A DNA stretch of 64,000 nt. It comes from Catenovulum maritimum. Its GTDB lineage: Bacteria > Pseudomonadota > Gammaproteobacteria > Enterobacterales > Alteromonadaceae. Shown one piece after another: positions 8,519-17,289 of the stretch. The stretch's first letter is position 1. Every line of letters starts with the position of its first letter. A model generated the notes under the pieces. The model was not told the DNA's origin. It worked only from the letters and a program-made list of their open reading frames with translations, and made no database searches. The position numbers were made by a program, and so were the translations under genes. The DNA lies in NCBI RefSeq assembly GCF_001050375.1, contig NZ_KQ130482.1:62001-126000 (forward strand). The letters are read 5' to 3'.

Positions 8519-10948
8519 TTATTTGATTACTTTACGTCGGCCAGCTAAGGCTATTAGAGCTAATAAAGAAATGAAACCAAACGAGCCACCACCTTCACTC
8601 TCTTTATCTTGTGTTGGAGTTGGTGTTGGTTTAGCACTAACAGTTACTGTCATACTAGCCTCTGAAGTAGTCCCATTGCTATCGGTTAGCGCTGCTATCA
8701 AGGTATGAGTGCCGATTGAAAGACTACCCAATTCTTCCGTCGTCAGATCCCACTGATATGGTGCTTCAGAGTCTGTGCTAATGATCTTGTTGTTTAGCAC
8801 TAAAGAAACTTGAGCGATTGACGCGGTATCGGATGATATTTGAGGGTTAACTTTCACCAAAATAGTTTCATAACCTTTTTCCAATGCCAAAGTTTCATTG
8901 GCAAACGAAATGGCTGGCGTAGGTTTTGCTTTTATTGTTAAGTTGCTAGTTGTTTGTACGCTAAGCCCTGTATCATCGGTCACGACAGCTTTTAAACTAT
9001 ATGAACCCGGCGCAAGGTTTTGCAATTCAGGACTGGTTTGAGTCCATTCATGTGCGACAGCAGCATCAGAACTGACTTTAATTTCATTAATGTACAGGTC
9101 AACCGTAATATTGCGATTAGCGACTGGCGTGTTTGCATCCACTTTTATTGCGATTGTTTCATAGCCTTCTAACAGGGTTAAGCTATCACCAGTAAAAGCG
9201 ATACTCGGGGTCACGTCTACTGTAAAACAAGCAAATTTCGAGTCTGGTGGTGCAACTGAAAAGCTCGCCGCATCACAAGTGACATTTTGCGTCTGATTGG
9301 TTAAGTAAGTGAAATTTTCGTTCGCACCAAAAGCAATATCCATAGTGCCTGTTACTTGTACTGTTTCACCTTGCTTTGCAGCATAACTAAAACCTTCTGG
9401 GCTTGAAGGTTGAATATCTAGGTCGATGACTTGTAAATGAGTTGTGCGGGTATCGCCCGAGCCACCCTCCAATAAGTAGTAATACACTTTGCCGTCGTAG
9501 ATATACACAACGCCTTTCTCAAAAGTTTTACTTTGCACCGGCGCTTCATAAACCTTAGTAAAATTGTTGGTGCCACCTAAAGCCTGCTGAACAAAAGGTC
9601 TGCCGTTATCAAGACCAATTATGTATATATTGTCGCCAGCAGCATAAATTTCAGAAGCACTAGGAAAATCTGTGGATGTAACAAACTCCCCGACTCCGTC
9701 TTTTTGATAGTGATGTGAATAAATTGTCCGAATATTTTTACCATTAACTCTTTCACTTGCTCGGCCAATCATGTGAACATCACCCTTGTCAGTCACAGCA
9801 AAGTCGAAACCTCCAGTAATACTCACTTGATCACGACCAGTTGCTTCTGGCATTAATGTACTTTGATCAAACACGAGTACTTCATCCGCTTTAACCAAAG
9901 GCATGGTAATTAATTCACCTTTGTAGTTTTTCCATTCGGTCGCACCTGTAGGGTCGTCTGAATAAGCGTAATGCATACCTTCGTTTGCATAAAATTTGTC
10001 AGGGCGATTTAAGCGTCGTTGAAAACCAATTCGTATTTTGCCATCTTGGTATTTCATGTGGCCATAAATGCTCCAGTCGTCTATTTCACCTTTGCTTTGC
10101 GCCTTTAATACGTTAAAACGCTGAAAGTTAGTCCATTTAGATTGCTCTGGAAGGTATCTGTTAAAGACAATTCCACCATCATGTGATGTGCCTTGACGCA
10201 TGTGCATTAATAAATCGTTTTGGTCATTCAAAAAAAAGCCCGGATAAGTCAGCTGTTGAAACGCTGAGACATTTTCAACGCCTGTCATAGTGACGTGATT
10301 GTAATCGTTAGGACCTTCGCTATTTGCACCTGTATCTTTGACAAACTGTGCAAGGGTGAATTTATCGTCCTCGACGCTTGCTGCACCAGGCAGGCTATAG
10401 GCATAACGGAAATAATCGTGTTTGAAACTACCATTACCGCCAGTGTCTTTCCCTGGGCTATATGCGTGCATATCAAACAATAAGTGAATGGTTTCGTCTT
10501 TCGGGCTAATACCAACAGCGATAGTATTGTGCGTTTCCCCTACCCACCATCGGCCTTCAAAACCCGTGTGTTGGTGTGGAAATTCAATGTCAACTTTTGC
10601 GCCAGTTTTGGTGTTGTAGCGCGTTAACATCATATGGCGGTCTAAAATACCACCTCGATACCAAGTCATAAAAATGTAGTCTTTATATGCCTTTATCGCA
10701 TCACCATGCGGTACAATTGAACGTCCGTAGGCGTAATTATATTTCTGCCCTTCGATATAAGGTTCATTTCTAGCCTGCGTAACTGACTTTTTCTCACCAT
10801 CAAAATATAAAGCTTGATCGCTCACTTCAATTTCTAATTCAAGCTTCGCTGTTGCAAAACAGTTGGCAGCAAACAGCATTAACCCGACGGGTACCAACAA
10901 TTTTTTAAGCGCATTCCTCGAATGATAGAACCTAGGCCCTATGTCCAT
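8519..10948 (-). CDS. Ulvan lyase, long form (PL24/PL25-type propeller) with GlyGly-CTERM tail
   Basis: Secreted polysaccharide lyase expected to cut the rhamnose-3-sulfate to uronic acid bonds of ulvan by beta-elimination. A signal peptide (about residues 15-32) precedes a propeller domain to about residue 510, with the conserved stretches IVPHGDAIKAY, FPHQHTGFEGRWWVGETHN, DTGGNGSF, SEGPNDYNH and MRQGTSHDGG. These are rich in His, Arg and Tyr and are shared with the short paralogue at 13763-15337. Two Ig-like modules follow (about 570-670 and 680-770). The tail, GGGSFGFISLLALIALAGRR, is a GlyGly-CTERM sorting signal usually processed by rhombosortase, so the enzyme is probably anchored or released at the surface. 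Start ATG follows AAAGGGG. PL24 fits better than PL25 because of the short/long pair, but I cannot separate the families by eye. Confidence 0.82.
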   Translation of the reverse strand: MDIGPRFYHSRNALKKLLVPVGLMLFAANCFATAKLELEIEVSDQALYFDGEKKSVTQARNEPYIEGQKYNYAYGRSIVPHGDAIKAYKDYIFMTWYRGGILDRHMMLTRYNTKTGAKVDIEFPHQHTGFEGRWWVGETHNTIAVGISPKDETIHLLFDMHAYSPGKDTGGNGSFKHDYFRYAYSLPGAASVEDDKFTLAQFVKDTGANSEGPNDYNHVTMTGVENVSAFQQLTYPGFFLNDQNDLLMHMRQGTSHDGGIVFNRYLPEQSKWTNFQRFNVLKAQSKGEIDDWSIYGHMKYQDGKIRIGFQRRLNRPDKFYANEGMHYAYSDDPTGATEWKNYKGELITMPLVKADEVLVFDQSTLMPEATGRDQVSITGGFDFAVTDKGDVHMIGRASERVNGKNIRTIYSHHYQKDGVGEFVTSTDFPSASEIYAAGDNIYIIGLDNGRPFVQQALGGTNNFTKVYEAPVQSKTFEKGVVYIYDGKVYYYLLEGGSGDTRTTHLQVIDLDIQPSSPEGFSYAAKQGETVQVTGTMDIAFGANENFTYLTNQTQNVTCDAASFSVAPPDSKFACFTVDVTPSIAFTGDSLTLLEGYETIAIKVDANTPVANRNITVDLYINEIKVSSDAAVAHEWTQTSPELQNLAPGSYSLKAVVTDDTGLSVQTTSNLTIKAKPTPAISFANETLALEKGYETILVKVNPQISSDTASIAQVSLVLNNKIISTDSEAPYQWDLTTEELGSLSIGTHTLIAALTDSNGTTSEASMTVTVSAKPTPTPTQDKESEGGGSFGFISLLALIALAGRRKVIK

Positions 10949-10993
10949 AACTTTCCCCTTTGATTTATATAATTATATTTTTCAGGCCAGCTA

Positions 10994-11350
10994 TTGATGC
11001 AACAATATTTTTATATTTGCGCAACAAACAAACCCATCCTTATTAATAAGCGCGCAAATCAAAATATTGATACCCCTCAAACGGAATTAATCCAAACAAA
11101 TGTGCTTCAGCCAACGCTAAGCTCATCAATCAGGCGCTATCAAACTATGTTGGACTTACTTTTTCTCTGCGTTGGCATTGCAGTAAATCAAAGAATATTG
11201 CAATTTGATCAATGGGTGATGGTAGGCTCTGCGATACTGCAGCTGTTGTTTTTGCTGAGTGGGCGCCGTGTAAACCGAGCTGAAAGCGCTCTGTTGCTAA
11301 TAGGTTATAGTGTGTATATTGTCTTAAGTTTTACTCTTTTTGTCGGCTGA
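10994..11350 (+). pseudogene. Possible C-terminal relic of a Na+/Ca2+ antiporter
   Basis: A 118-codon frame beginning at TTG/ATG with no good ribosome site. The last 50 residues form two hydrophobic helices around SGRRVNRAESALLLIGYSVY, which resembles the extreme C-terminus of CaCA-family antiporters (pattern GRR.(N/S)R.EgalLL..Y..Y). The first 60 residues look unrelated and polar. The rest of an antiporter (about 300 residues) is absent. It may be a truncated relic or a small membrane protein in its own right. It is divergent from the ulvan lyase gene, with 45 bp between the starts. Confidence 0.4.
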
Positions 11351-11375
11351 TAGGATAAAACACCCCTGGGATAAA

Positions 11376-11409
11376 AACTTGGGCATTTGCCTTATGCCAT
11401 GCCCAAGTT
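11376..11409. terminator. Terminator between convergent genes
   Basis: Ten-base stem AACTTGGGCA / TGCCCAAGTT with a 14-nt loop and short A/T flanks on both sides. It lies directly past the stop of the minus-strand lyase gene that ends at 11415. Confidence 0.7.
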
Positions 11410-11414
11410 AAAAA

Positions 11415-13289
11415 CTAAGGGGCATAGGTCAATATTTCAGTAGCAGTGAATTTATCTTTACCATCTAAATTTCCTGACAAAATATCTTTTCCCAGTATTA
11501 GCTCAGCCTTTGTAAACATAGGCAATGCTAAATTTTGTAATGATGGTTCAACGCCACCACCAGTAATTTGTTTCCATGTCCAAGCCTCAGGGTTGTCAAA
11601 ATAAGGGATCACAAAATCGAAAACCGTTTTTAAACTGACACCGTCTGTGTTGGTATAGTCCCATAAGTCATTGTTGGTATGGCGAGCTCCTAATTCAGCA
11701 ATACGGGTTAAAGCCCACAAATTATTCACTGTGTAATTAACTGATTTTGAGCGTTTTAATTCTTCAGGCAGGCTACCGTCAGCAGCAACTTGAGAGTCGA
11801 TACGCGTTTTAGTCACATTGATTTGTGCTTCCGCATCATCCAATTTGCCAAGGTAAATTTGTAGGCTGAGTGCTTGATGGTCATAGTTTGTGCCGTGATT
11901 ATTACTACGGGTACTTTCGAAAATGCCTAACTCACTTGTAGTTAACCAAACGTAGTAATCCTCAAACCATTGTTGCATAGTTTGGCTGTCTGAATCAGAC
12001 CAAGGATTATGTTTATCAATCAGTTGCACTGATGTAATAACATTGCCGATACTATTCCATTGTAAAATACCAAATCCGCTACCATCTGATTTCCCAGGAA
12101 TAGCACTACCGTGATTTACATTCGGGTTCATTTTAGTAGCTTCATCAACAAACCAGGTTTTGACAATCTCCTTGGCTTTTTCAAGGTATAGCATGTCCTC
12201 TGAAAAGTAGAAGGCAAGGTTCAATATTTCTAGTGCATTCAGCATGTCTCTACGACGTTTATAATCAGCATCTGGGCCATTGTTGGTTTTGCTATTGTAC
12301 TCACCATCGCGATAAACCCATGGTAAACCGTCGGCTGTATCAGGATTAGGCCAGTAATAAGGGCCTATCGAATAGTAATCATGAATATCACCACTTGCTG
12401 GTATTAACGTCTTGTTGGTAACAGGGTCAACTGCTTTGATTAGCTCTTTATCTGCTAGTTTGATCAGTTCTTGGTAAGCATCCACATAGGTTTGGTTATT
12501 GGCAGCAATAGCCTGTTTAGAGAGTTTTAGTCGCTCTTCATTAAAGAAAATTAAAGCAGGATTATCATTGTCGATTGGTTTATCAACGCCATTAATTGTG
12601 ATCATCAGTTCGGTGGTGCTACCGTCAGCCGAGGTCAAAGTAATCAGATCGCTTGTGCTATCTTGTTTACTCGTCCAAGACGAAAACATGCTATGAGATT
12701 CGTTTAAGCTGTAACTCCACTCACCGGCTTGGTTGATGGTAAAACTTCCGTATTGAGCTTTCGCTGAGGTTTGAAAAAGCGCTTCGCCATCATCCGGATC
12801 TGTCACTTGCGTTTTTCCAGCAGCATCACCATGGCTTAAATTGACTTGTGCGGTTAGATCACCCGCAAAGCTTGCTGGATAATTTTCGACACCTGAAATT
12901 TTAATCGCCAATGTTGTTGTGCTGCCATCAACCGAAGTTAAAGTTAAATTTTCGGTTAATGATTCTGATGCATAACTCAGCTTAGCCACGTCACTTTGTG
13001 CTTTGTTAACTTCAAAGATCCAAGCACCATCTTGGTCAACCGAGAAGCTGCCATAAGCAGTCGCAATGGCGGTTTGCTTACGAAATGCCGCTTCCCCGCT
13101 ATTAGTATCTGAAACATTTGCTTTTCCTGATATAGAGCTTGTTTCAGTAGTCAATTTAGCAGTTAAATCGCCTGAAAATATAGCAGGGTTATTAGCTGCT
13201 GGAGTCTCTGAATTCCCTTCGCTACTGCCGCTGCCACAAGCGGTTAAACCATGAATTATTGCTATTGTTATTAATGGTGATTTTTGCAT
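11415..13289 (-). CDS. VCBS-repeat lipoprotein with alginate-lyase-fold (PF05426) catalytic domain
   Basis: Lipobox HGLTACGSG gives Cys18. Two VCBS-like repeats (about residues 37-130 and 130-232) end with LTSVDGSTTTLAIKISG and LTSADGSTTELMITING. The rest (about 240-620) is an alpha/alpha-toroid lyase domain of the Alginate_lyase Pfam family: GDIHDYYSIGPYYWPNP, the GLPW...RDG..N motif, then SNNHGTNYDHQ, which carries the likely catalytic Asn/His, and a later Tyr-rich stretch (SVNYTVNNLWAL). Members include PL5, PL38 and relatives acting on uronate polymers. In an ulvan locus the likely target is a glucuronate-containing chain or a cut product, but this is inference. The VCBS repeats match those of the receptor-linked lipoproteins, so the enzyme probably sits on the same surface. 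ATG follows AAAGGG. Confidence 0.8.
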   Translation of the reverse strand: MQKSPLITIAIIHGLTACGSGSSEGNSETPAANNPAIFSGDLTAKLTTETSSISGKANVSDTNSGEAAFRKQTAIATAYGSFSVDQDGAWIFEVNKAQSDVAKLSYASESLTENLTLTSVDGSTTTLAIKISGVENYPASFAGDLTAQVNLSHGDAAGKTQVTDPDDGEALFQTSAKAQYGSFTINQAGEWSYSLNESHSMFSSWTSKQDSTSDLITLTSADGSTTELMITINGVDKPIDNDNPALIFFNEERLKLSKQAIAANNQTYVDAYQELIKLADKELIKAVDPVTNKTLIPASGDIHDYYSIGPYYWPNPDTADGLPWVYRDGEYNSKTNNGPDADYKRRRDMLNALEILNLAFYFSEDMLYLEKAKEIVKTWFVDEATKMNPNVNHGSAIPGKSDGSGFGILQWNSIGNVITSVQLIDKHNPWSDSDSQTMQQWFEDYYVWLTTSELGIFESTRSNNHGTNYDHQALSLQIYLGKLDDAEAQINVTKTRIDSQVAADGSLPEELKRSKSVNYTVNNLWALTRIAELGARHTNNDLWDYTNTDGVSLKTVFDFVIPYFDNPEAWTWKQITGGGVEPSLQNLALPMFTKAELILGKDILSGNLDGKDKFTATEILTYAP

Positions 13290-13323
13290 TCTATAACCCT
13301 TTAATTATATATAGTGACGATTG

Positions 13324-13345
13324 CGACTAGGTTCATACCTAGTCG
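13324..13345 (-). promoter_or_regulatory. Hairpin in the 5' leader of the PF05426 lyase gene
   Basis: Perfect 9-bp stem CGACTAGGT / ACCTAGTCG with a TCAT loop, 35-56 nt upstream of the ATG. It could be an operator palindrome or an mRNA leader stem; nothing else shows which. Confidence 0.4.
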
Positions 13346-13525
13346 GCTATCAAAGCCACCTGCTTACCTCTATTAAATTTCGAATAAGATAAATTCAATA
13401 GTGTCCTCACTCCGAGGAATGCCAAGCCTTGAGTGTATAGTGGGACATTCTAAAAAAAGTAAACTGAGCATATCGCCGGTATCGGAAGTTTTGTCTGTTA
13501 TTAAGAAGAGCGAACAACTAGTTAC

Positions 13526-13539
13526 ATTACTACCCCTAA
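13526..13539. promoter_or_regulatory. Shared 14-bp element, copy 1
   Basis: ATTACTACCCCTAA, repeated exactly in inverted orientation at 15627-15640 and with one mismatch at 56955-56968. It lies about 240 bp upstream of the lyase start. A TTATTACCC echo follows at about 13552-13560. The 13290-13762 gap holds this element, the leader hairpin and the weak stem near 13709, but no gene that I can see. Confidence 0.5.
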
Positions 13540-13708
13540 AGGTAAAAAATTGTTATTACCCTGAACTCAGCTAAAACATTGTAGAAAGCGTTGAAGCTGA
13601 ATTAGAGCTAAATCTTCAAGGATAAAATTGATTTGAAAGTGGGTTAAAAAGTGTGAATAAAATGTATGGGCTGATGAAAAAGCCTTCAGGGAGATTCAAG
13701 TTAAGTAA

Positions 13709-13747
13709 GCCTCTCACCGGTTAAACAGGGTAAAATTGGTGTGAGGC
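13709..13747 (-). terminator. Weak terminator-like stem after the short ulvan lyase
   Basis: GCCTCTCACC pairs with GGTGTGAGGC with one mismatch across a 19-nt loop, 16 bp beyond the stop. There is no clear T-tract, so it may be an mRNA-end stem rather than a strong terminator. Confidence 0.4.
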
Positions 13748-13762
13748 CTAGAAGTTAATAAT

Positions 13763-15337
13763 TTATTTGCCGAGTAAGTTAATCACTTGCAAATAAGTAG
13801 TGCGCTTGTCACCCTGCCCTTCAGCAAGCAAGTAATAATAAAGTTTCTCATCTGCAATATGCACTATGCCTTTGTTAAAGTCGGCAGCCTGTTTTTCGCC
13901 TTGATAAACCCGCTTAAATTCGTTGCTGCCACCTGCGGCTTGTTCAACATAAGGCTGGCCATTTTCTAGGCCAATAATGTAAATATTGCCGTTGGCAGTA
14001 TATATATTGTTAGCCCCAACAAAATTTGAGGTTGTAATAAATTCATTTTGGCCTGCCGGTTTATAATGGTGTAGTGATATGTCGACCTTGTTTTCGGTAT
14101 CCCGTACTCGACTAATAATATGTGTATCTCCGCGTTCAGTAATCGTCCAATCAAAACCGCCAGTGATTACCACACTATTTTTTCTAGTTGTCTCGACTAA
14201 ATCACCTGGCTCGGTTACAAATGCAGGTGCGGCGGCAATTAAAGGTAATTCTATAGGCTCTCCTTTGTAATTATGCCAGTCAGATTGACCTAGAGGATCA
14301 CCTGAATACATAAAATAAACACCATTTTGGTACTGATATTTATCGGTTTTATTGTTTAAACGTCGCTGAAAAGCAAAACCAAGTTTACCGTTGGCAAACT
14401 TCATGTTGCCATAATTGCTCCAATTAAATTCTCGGCCATTTTCTTTAACGTTCAGTTTGTTAATACTTTTAAAGTCGTGCCAAAGCCCTTGACCTTTGTA
14501 ATAAGTGAAGATGCCTTTACCATCATGAGAGGTACCTTGACGGATATAAAAAAACAAATCGCCATGTTCGTTCAGGAAAAACTTAGGGTAAGTCAGTTTT
14601 GAGTGGGCATCATGATCTTCAGCACCGGTTAAGGAAAGATGGTTATAATCATTTGGTCCTTCACTGTGGGCACTGGTATCTTTCACAAACAGACTTAAAT
14701 TAAAATCGTTATCTGCAACTGCAGCTGCACCATCTAAGCTGTAAGCATAACGAAAATAATCTTTAGCAAAACTACCATTACCGCCGGTATCTGAATGACG
14801 GCTATACGCGTGCAAGTCGAAAACCAAATGTATCGACTCATCTTTAGGGCTAATACCGACAGCAATCGTATTATGGGTCTCCCCTATCCACCATCTACCA
14901 ACCAATCCAGTATGCTGGTGCGGGAATTCAATATGTTTTAATACCCCAGTTTTTAAATTTAACCGAGATAACATCATGTGTCTGTCATACTTACCACCGC
15001 GATACCAAGTCATAAACACAAAGTGCTTATAAGTTTTTATTGCATCGCCATGAGGGACAATTGCCGAGCCGTATTGGTAATCATACTTGCCTATGGCATC
15101 ATTTTTGAGGCGGAGACTTTTTCGAACATTCCCCATCTTTTTGCCATCAAAGAATAAAGCCGCATTTGTAATTTTAACTTCCTGTTCAAGGTAAATACCT
15201 GATTTGTGTGCGGCTTTGGTCTCTGTTGTCGTACAGCCGATATTTAACAGGGCAGCTCCAATGGCAAACAATTGCAACATAGTTCGTTTGTTTACCGAAT
15301 TTTTAATAATTCCCATATAGTTCATGGTTAAATGCAT
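13763..15337 (-). CDS. Ulvan lyase, short lipoprotein form (PL24/PL25-type)
   Basis: 524 residues, close to the size of short PL24 enzymes. A hydrophobic stretch ends in a lipobox-like LLNIGCTTT (Cys35), so this form is probably a lipoprotein. The propeller has IVPHGDAIKTY, FPHQHTGLVGRWWIGETHN (His140, His142, His155), HSDTGGNGSF, SEGPNDYNH and RQGTSHDGKG, matching the long paralogue along its whole length. It lacks the Ig-like modules and the sorting tail. Possible starts are 15337, 15325 (TTAGGA 11 bp upstream) and 15316; I keep the longest. Expected reaction: endo-cleavage of ulvan, or trimming of oligomers in the periplasm, depending on which membrane holds the lipid anchor. Confidence 0.82.
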   Translation of the reverse strand: MHLTMNYMGIIKNSVNKRTMLQLFAIGAALLNIGCTTTETKAAHKSGIYLEQEVKITNAALFFDGKKMGNVRKSLRLKNDAIGKYDYQYGSAIVPHGDAIKTYKHFVFMTWYRGGKYDRHMMLSRLNLKTGVLKHIEFPHQHTGLVGRWWIGETHNTIAVGISPKDESIHLVFDLHAYSRHSDTGGNGSFAKDYFRYAYSLDGAAAVADNDFNLSLFVKDTSAHSEGPNDYNHLSLTGAEDHDAHSKLTYPKFFLNEHGDLFFYIRQGTSHDGKGIFTYYKGQGLWHDFKSINKLNVKENGREFNWSNYGNMKFANGKLGFAFQRRLNNKTDKYQYQNGVYFMYSGDPLGQSDWHNYKGEPIELPLIAAAPAFVTEPGDLVETTRKNSVVITGGFDWTITERGDTHIISRVRDTENKVDISLHHYKPAGQNEFITTSNFVGANNIYTANGNIYIIGLENGQPYVEQAAGGSNEFKRVYQGEKQAADFNKGIVHIADEKLYYYLLAEGQGDKRTTYLQVINLLGK

Positions 15338-15380
15338 CCTAATGATAGTTAAATAAGTTTTAAATCATGCGTGTTTGATA

Positions 15381-15555
15381 TTATTTTTCTTGCCCTCTTA
15401 TACAACCTTTGGCGCATAATGGGGTATTTTTTTGTGCTGTGAATTCTCCATAATCAGCTGCTGACTTAATGTTAAACAGCACCTCGCCAGAATCCACATC
15501 CGCAACCACTGCTTTCCCTAATATTGTTTTATTCTCAAGCAAATACTCCTTTATT
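15381..15555 (-). pseudogene. Relic of a VCBS-like repeat domain
   Basis: The minus strand reads LENKTILGKAVVADVDSGEV, then LFNIKSAADYGEFTAQKN, before drifting into unrelated residues and TAA. This matches the first half of the VCBS-like repeats in the lyase at 11415-13289 (KANVSDTNSGEAAF...AYGSF). No start, signal peptide or remaining domain is present. It is probably what remains of a deleted lipoprotein or lyase gene. The rest of the 15338-15721 gap carries the inverted repeat listed next. Confidence 0.7.
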
Positions 15556-15598
15556 AGATTTTATAAACGTCTAAACAGAAGAGCCTCAAATCAGCAGA

Positions 15599-15640
15599 AT
15601 TACTACCCATAAAAATTCATTACTTCTTAGGGGTAGTAAT
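15599..15640. promoter_or_regulatory. Inverted ATTACTACCC element between divergent genes
   Basis: ATTACTACCC at 15599-15608 and GGGTAGTAAT at 15631-15640 are perfect inverted copies 22 bp apart. The right half extends to TTAGGGGTAGTAAT, identical (inverted) to 13526-13539. It lies between the divergent short ulvan lyase and first sulfatase genes, so a dimeric regulator could act on both. Confidence 0.55.
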
Positions 15641-15721
15641 TTGGGCTTGTCATTGCTGATCTTACTGAAACCCAAGTTGTTTAGTGCTGAGCAGACTTAG
15701 CAATAAATTGAGAAAGTAAAA

Positions 15722-17209
15722 ATGAAAATAAAAAACATACCTGCAGTGTTTATACTCTGCTGGCGAAATTTTTTAGTAGCATCCTTGTTACTAGCACCAC
15801 ATTATTCTTTTGCACAGATACAACAGCCAAATGTCGTAATGATAGTCGTTGATGACCTTGGTTGGACTGATGTTGGCTATAACGATCATACGGGTGTATT
15901 TCAAACACCTAACATTGATGCTTTAGCGACTAAAGGCATTAATTTTACCAATGCTTACGCAGGTGCAGCTAACTGTGCGCCAAGTCGAGCTGTATTAATG
16001 AGTGGTCAATATTCACCTCGCCACGGTGTTTATACCGTTTCACCTTCTGCCCGTGGTAATGAGAAAACTAGAAAACTTATTCCTGAGCCAAACATAGATA
16101 TTCTTGCTGATGAGATTATTACCATGGCAGAAATGTTTAAATCTGCTGGTTACACCACAGGCTCTTTTGGTAAATGGCACTTAGGTGAAGATGCTAGAAC
16201 ACAAGGTTTTGACCACAACGTTGCTGGCCACATGAAAGGTCATCCAAAGTCGTATTTTAGTCCTTACAATATGCCATTTTTAGCAGATGGTCCTGGCGGT
16301 GAATACTTACCCAATCGCATTACCAGCGAATTACTGTCCTGGATTTCTGAAGTCAAAGAACAACCATTTTTCGCTTACGTGCCTTATTACACTGTTCATA
16401 CCCCCATTCAAGCCATTGAAAGTGTTAAACAAAAATACTTAAGCCACCCACGTATTAGAAATAGCAGACATGCGACTTATGCCGCCATGGTTGAACTCAT
16501 GGATATTAACATTGGCCGCATTATGCGTAGCTTAACTGAGCAAAAATTATTAGATAATACCTTGGTTATTTTCACCTCTGATAACGGTGGTATTCGCTCA
16601 ATCGCTTATCAAGATCCATTACGGGGTGGTAAAGGTAGCTACTATGAAGGCGGTACGCGCGTACCATTAATAGTTTCTTGGCCACAGAAAATTGTTGCCA
16701 AAACCGATTCGACACCTGTGATTAATGCAGACTTTTACCCAAGCTTAGCCCAAATTATTGGCGCTGATGTCAGTAAACAAGTATTAGATGGGGTTGATAT
16801 CACTCACCTTTGGTTCGAACAAAAAGGGTTCAATCAAGAACCGCTAGCAGAGCGCAGCCTATTTTGGCATTTCCCAATTTATTTACATGCTTACAATCCA
16901 AAAGCAGATCAAAGCCGAGACCCGCTTTTTAGAACCCGCCCTGGAACCACTATGCGTAAAGGTAAATGGAAACTTCATCATTATTTTGAAGATAATAAAT
17001 ACGAGCTTTACGACTTAGAAAATGACTTAGGTGAGCATGTTAACTTAGTGGAATATTTACCTAATGTGGTATCAAGCTTAGCTAAAGAGTTAGACACTTG
17101 GCGTAAAGAAGTTAATGCGCCAGTGCCAACCCAAAAGAACCCGAAATACGACGCTAAATTTACTGCTGAACTAACTGCTATACGACTGTTAAAAGAGTCC
17201 AAAAAATAA
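15722..17209 (+). CDS. S1-family sulfatase, secreted
   Basis: Type I sulfatase that would remove sulfate esters from ulvan oligosaccharides after Cys-to-formylglycine conversion. The signal peptide covers about residues 10-31. NVVMIVVDDLGW supplies the metal-binding Asp pair (44-45), and NCAPSRA holds the formylglycine Cys85 in C-x-P-x-R. GKWHLGE and FTSDNGG supply the other metal and sulfate ligands, and YYEGGTRVP is the usual late motif. Length (495) is normal. It is the first of three sulfatase genes on this strand and starts 81 bp past the inverted element. The exact sulfate position cannot be read from the sequence. No maturation enzyme is encoded in this window. Confidence 0.92.
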   Translation: MKIKNIPAVFILCWRNFLVASLLLAPHYSFAQIQQPNVVMIVVDDLGWTDVGYNDHTGVFQTPNIDALATKGINFTNAYAGAANCAPSRAVLMSGQYSPRHGVYTVSPSARGNEKTRKLIPEPNIDILADEIITMAEMFKSAGYTTGSFGKWHLGEDARTQGFDHNVAGHMKGHPKSYFSPYNMPFLADGPGGEYLPNRITSELLSWISEVKEQPFFAYVPYYTVHTPIQAIESVKQKYLSHPRIRNSRHATYAAMVELMDINIGRIMRSLTEQKLLDNTLVIFTSDNGGIRSIAYQDPLRGGKGSYYEGGTRVPLIVSWPQKIVAKTDSTPVINADFYPSLAQIIGADVSKQVLDGVDITHLWFEQKGFNQEPLAERSLFWHFPIYLHAYNPKADQSRDPLFRTRPGTTMRKGKWKLHHYFEDNKYELYDLENDLGEHVNLVEYLPNVVSSLAKELDTWRKEVNAPVPTQKNPKYDAKFTAELTAIRLLKESKK

Positions 17210-17222
17210 TTTAGCCAAGCGC

Positions 17223-17261
17223 AATCACGCTATCGGTAGCAAAGCTAGCGATAGCGTGATT
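17223..17261 (+). terminator. Strong intercistronic hairpin between sulfatase genes
   Basis: 13-bp perfect stem AATCACGCTATCG / CGATAGCGTGATT with no T-tract. It is more likely an mRNA-stabilising or attenuating stem than a full terminator. The next gene starts 28 bp later. Confidence 0.55.
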
Positions 17262-17289
17262 ATAAAACGACAACAGACGGAGAAACTCT

